A program made the translations under genes and the position numbers. A model generated the notes under the pieces. It saw nothing but the letters and a program-made list of their open reading frames with translations, did no database searches and was not told where the DNA came from. Shown piece after piece: positions 62,306-64,000 of a DNA stretch of 64,000 nucleotides; the first letter of the stretch is position 1; each line of letters opens with the position of its first letter. The DNA is from Paenibacillus sp. J23TS9 (GTDB lineage Bacteria; Bacillota; Bacilli; Paenibacillales; Paenibacillaceae): NCBI RefSeq assembly GCF_018403225.1, contig NZ_BOSG01000001.1, forward strand, positions 434,001 to 498,000, in the 5' to 3' direction.

Positions 62306-62396
62306 GAAGATATCCAAAAAAAGTATTTAGCGCAGAACTTGAAAACGATCATAAATTAATGGCTGATTGCTGCTGCAACATTGGAAGGAGGCTTTT

Positions 62397-64000
62397 ATGA
62401 TGAAAGCGGACAGGGAGAAATTGATAGTCATCGGAAACGGGATGGCTGGAATAAGTACGGTAGAGCAGATATTAAAGCTCAGCGGTTCATATGACATTAC
62501 GGTGTTTGGCAGTGAGCCTCATCCCAATTACAATCGGATTATGCTTTCCTATGTTCTGGAGGGCAGTAAAACCATCAATGATATTATTCTGAACGACCTG
62601 AACTGGTATGAAGATCATGGAATCAAATTGTATACAGACACGACCGTGGCAAGGATCGATAGTGAAACAAGACGGGTCATTACCGAGGACGGGGCATCTG
62701 TGCCTTACGACAAGGTCATCATTGCTACGGGTTCGAATCCCCTAATCCTGCCGATTCCAGGCTGTGACAAGCAGGGTGTGGTAGGTTTTAGAAATATTGA
62801 AGACTGCAATCAAATGATTGAAGCTGCACGAAGCTATCACAGTGCCGCTGTTATTGGTGGTGGACTGCTAGGGCTGGAGGCTGCTAAGGGTCTTGTCAGT
62901 CTCGGCATGCAGGTTACAGTCGTCCATCTGATGGAGGATCTCATGGAGCGGCAGCTTGATCATCAAGCGGCTTTGATGCTGAAGGATGAGTTGGAGCGTC
63001 AAGGAATCGGGTTTGCCATGGGGAAAAAGACCACAGAGCTGATTGGCGGCAAGCGGGTAGAAGGGCTGCGTTTTAGTGATGGTACGGAGCTAGCTTGTGA
63101 TTTTGTGGTGATGGCAGCAGGGATTAAACCCAATACAGGCGTAGCGAAGGTCAGCGGTATTGCTGTCAATAGAGGGATTATCGTGGATGATTTCATGAGA
63201 ACCTCCATGCATCATGTCTACGCGGTGGGCGAATGCAATGAGCATCGCGGCATATGTTATGGTCTCGTGGCTCCATTGTTTGAACAGGGCAACGTGCTGG
63301 CCAAACATATTTGCGGAGTGGCAACGCAGCCTTATGAGGGCTCCGTCGTATCCACCAAGCTGAAAATTTCCGGTGTTGATGTATTTTCTGCCGGTGAATT
63401 TATTGAGGGGCCAATGCACACTGTTATCGCAGCGCAAAACGACTGGAAGCATACGTACAAAAAAATTCTGCTGCAGGATGGAAAAATAGCAGGTGCGGTA
63501 CTGTTTGGTGATGTGACGGAAGCAGCTCCACTGCAAAAGCTGGTCAAAGAGCATGCTTTGATGACAGACGACATTTATAACGAGATCATGGGAGGGGGCT
63601 GCTGTGGAAGCAGCGGTGCGAAAAAGAGCCTCTCCGTTGAAACGATGGCCAGTGAAGAAATTGTATGCGGCTGTAACGGGGTAACCAAGCAAATGATCGT
63701 GGAAGCTATCACGGAACAAGGTCTGACGACTGTGGAAGAAATCAAGGCATGCACAGGTGCTACCCGTTCATGCGGCGGTTGTAAGCCTGTAGTTGAGCAG
63801 ATCCTGCAGTATGTGCTTGGAGATGGTTTTCAAACGGAAAGCAAGCAGGGAATATGCGGCTGCACCAAGCTTAGCCGTGACGAAATCGTTGCTGAAATCC
63901 GCGGGAAAGGTTTGAAAACGATACGTGAGGTTATGAATGTTCTGGAATGGAGCCATCCGGAGGGCTGTTCGAAATGCCGTCCTGCCCTTAATTATTACCT
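62397..64000 (+). CDS. nirB: Nitrite reductase [NAD(P)H] large subunit, partial at window end
   Basis: Assimilatory or dissimilatory NADH-nitrite reductase, which makes ammonium. About 534 codons are present, still open at the window end. The N-terminal FAD/NAD domain has IVIGNGMAGISTVEQ, NYNRIMLSYVL and the second Rossmann GGGLLGLEAAKGL; two BFD-like [2Fe-2S] domains follow, with CGCNGVTK...CGGCKP and CGCTKLSRDE...CSKCRP. The sirohaem domain lies past the edge. ATG codons at 62397 and 62400 follow GGAAGGAGG. Expected to be induced by low oxygen through the Fnr boxes upstream, as nasDE/nir genes are in Bacillus. Confidence 0.93.
   Translation, partial: MMKADREKLIVIGNGMAGISTVEQILKLSGSYDITVFGSEPHPNYNRIMLSYVLEGSKTINDIILNDLNWYEDHGIKLYTDTTVARIDSETRRVITEDGASVPYDKVIIATGSNPLILPIPGCDKQGVVGFRNIEDCNQMIEAARSYHSAAVIGGGLLGLEAAKGLVSLGMQVTVVHLMEDLMERQLDHQAALMLKDELERQGIGFAMGKKTTELIGGKRVEGLRFSDGTELACDFVVMAAGIKPNTGVAKVSGIAVNRGIIVDDFMRTSMHHVYAVGECNEHRGICYGLVAPLFEQGNVLAKHICGVATQPYEGSVVSTKLKISGVDVFSAGEFIEGPMHTVIAAQNDWKHTYKKILLQDGKIAGAVLFGDVTEAAPLQKLVKEHALMTDDIYNEIMGGGCCGSSGAKKSLSVETMASEEIVCGCNGVTKQMIVEAITEQGLTTVEEIKACTGATRSCGGCKPVVEQILQYVLGDGFQTESKQGICGCTKLSRDEIVAEIRGKGLKTIREVMNVLEWSHPEGCSKCRPALNYY

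Noticed and set aside
1..64000. CRISPR arrays, insertion sequences, tRNA or rRNA genes, prophage genes
   Set aside because: No regularly spaced repeats, transposase or integrase motifs, cloverleaf genes or phage structural genes were seen in either strand.

Overview
The window is a chromosomal segment of a spore-forming Gram-positive bacterium, most likely Paenibacillus or a close relative. The evidence is the gene order (yloB-like, yicC, remA, gmk, rpoZ, coaBC, priA, def, fmt, rsmB, rlmN, prpC, prkC, rsgA, rpe, spoVM, rpmB, fakA, recG, as in Bacillus subtilis with gaps and insertions), strong AGGAGG-type ribosome binding sites, frequent TTG/GTG starts, two sporulation genes (spoVM, spoVIF) and Bacillus-type LexA, Fnr and Mn2+ riboswitch elements. 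No rRNA, tRNA, insertion sequence, prophage or CRISPR array was seen.

Layout. 1-26.8 kb: housekeeping block, almost all on the + strand (Ca2+ ATPase, dapF, a homocysteine methyltransferase/methylenetetrahydrofolate reductase, RNA and nucleotide metabolism, replication restart, formyl-methionine handling, 16S/23S rRNA methylation, the PrpC/PrkC signalling pair, ribosome GTPase RsgA, fatty acid kinase, RecG). The 26-codon spoVM and an unlisted small ORF before coaBC lie in its gaps. 27.0-29.9 kb: a CuA-type cupredoxin lipoprotein, then a minus-strand SOS unit (Y-family polymerase, YolD-like, SRAP) behind a LexA box. 30.5-38.8 kb: a six-gene + strand cluster that looks like a synthase-dependent exopolysaccharide system: membrane-anchored glycosidase-like protein, HEAT-repeat membrane protein, processive GT2, degenerate receiver protein, UDP-HexNAc 6-dehydrogenase and a second glycosidase-like protein. 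This is the best candidate for an undescribed system. 38.8-51.8 kb: an unknown gene behind a LexA box, a Crp-like regulator, the hxlAB formaldehyde pathway with an HxlR regulator, flavohaemoglobin under an Fnr box, a YitT-family membrane protein behind a strongly structured leader, ydaT-like and amj, a MarR/MFS efflux pair, msrAB, a TVP38 protein and a TerC protein under a yybP-ykoY Mn2+ riboswitch.

51.8-59.8 kb: oxidoreductases and a catabolic operon (two Gfo/Idh/MocA dehydrogenases, two xylose-isomerase-like TIM barrels, one ThuA-like protein) divergent from an AraC regulator; this fits oxidation and cleavage of a glycoside or polyol. 59.9-64.0 kb: an HxlR regulator, an unknown protein, a lipoprotein and the start of nitrite reductase nirB, whose promoter carries two Fnr boxes and runs off the window end.

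Start codons were moved from the longest frame wherever a Shine-Dalgarno sequence favoured an internal start; each such choice is stated.
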